A DNA stretch of 64,000 nucleotides from Dipylidium caninum. Its lineage: Eukaryota > Platyhelminthes > Cestoda > Cyclophyllidea > Dipylidiidae. The notes beneath the pieces were generated by a model that was given only the letters and a program-made list of their open reading frames with translations, was not told where the DNA came from and made no database searches. Location of the stretch: positions 644,222 to 708,221 of the forward strand of contig QEYB01001019.1 of NCBI GenBank assembly GCA_017562135.1. Direction: 5' to 3'. The position numbers were made by a program, and so were the translations under genes. Below are positions 63,787-64,000 of this stretch, piece after piece; the stretch's first letter is position 1; every line of letters begins with the position of its first letter.

Positions 63787-64000
63787 GAGGACGATGAAAT
63801 GCGCACCAAATTGGAGTTTGACGGCGTGGACGGCTACTGGTCCTGCGCATGGTGGCGGAGTTCGATCAACTATTCAAGTAGTTTCAGTGTTGTGGACTAC
63901 ACAGGCAACTCCGAGCGAAATCAAAAAATTAAGGCGAACTACCTAATAACATCTCGAATGAAATGCATTACTTTTACATGTACAGATAACATATGGTGTG
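63787..64000 (+). CDS. Candidate exon running off the window
   Basis: TTGCAG precedes an uninterrupted frame of 71 codons starting EDDEMRTKLEFDGVDGYW and reaching the window edge. No family was recognised, and a chance open frame is quite possible. Confidence 0.15.

Overview
The window is eukaryotic nuclear DNA, most likely from a parasitic flatworm (a cestode or close relative; inferred, not proven). The evidence is multi-exon animal genes, many introns of only 29-41 nt beside kilobase introns, splice-acceptor-like motifs a few bases before two start codons (as expected where spliced-leader trans-splicing occurs), and decayed mariner transposons. No prokaryotic, viral or organellar features were seen.

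Layout. (1) 269-3611, plus strand: complete cytosolic lysyl-tRNA synthetase (KARS), 8 exons, 573 aa. (2) 20152-4244, minus strand, tail-to-tail with KARS: the proteasome scaffold ECPAS/ECM29, about 30 exons, readable from start to stop. (3) 20532-21361, plus strand, head-to-head with ECPAS across about 380 bp: EMC4, a subunit of the ER membrane protein complex, 184 aa, with one apparent single-base frameshift. (4) 22813-24594, plus strand: an intact 523-aa gene with three tandem FAR1/FLYWCH-like zinc modules, no transposase domain, and six introns all of 32-38 nt. This is the least familiar gene here. (5) 25492-53940, plus strand: an axonemal outer-arm dynein heavy chain of the DNAH9/11/17 type, reconstructed as about 26 exons and about 4,490 aa, with all four AAA P-loops, the stalk and the C-terminal domain. 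It has one single-base frame break near 51611. Its 5' introns are tiny and its 3' introns are large. Three of the large introns hold decayed mariner elements in the same orientation. (6) 53941-64000: GC-rich, microsatellite-rich DNA with no recognisable gene, plus two weak candidate exons in the last 750 bases.

The genes do not form a pathway. They are four conserved housekeeping or ciliary genes (translation, proteasome quality control, ER membrane insertion, ciliary motility) and one putative DNA-binding protein. Exon joins were chosen from GT/AG sites, reading phase and remembered family sequences. For KARS, EMC4, the zinc-module gene and the dynein, the exon lengths sum to whole codons, after removing one base in EMC4 and one in the dynein.
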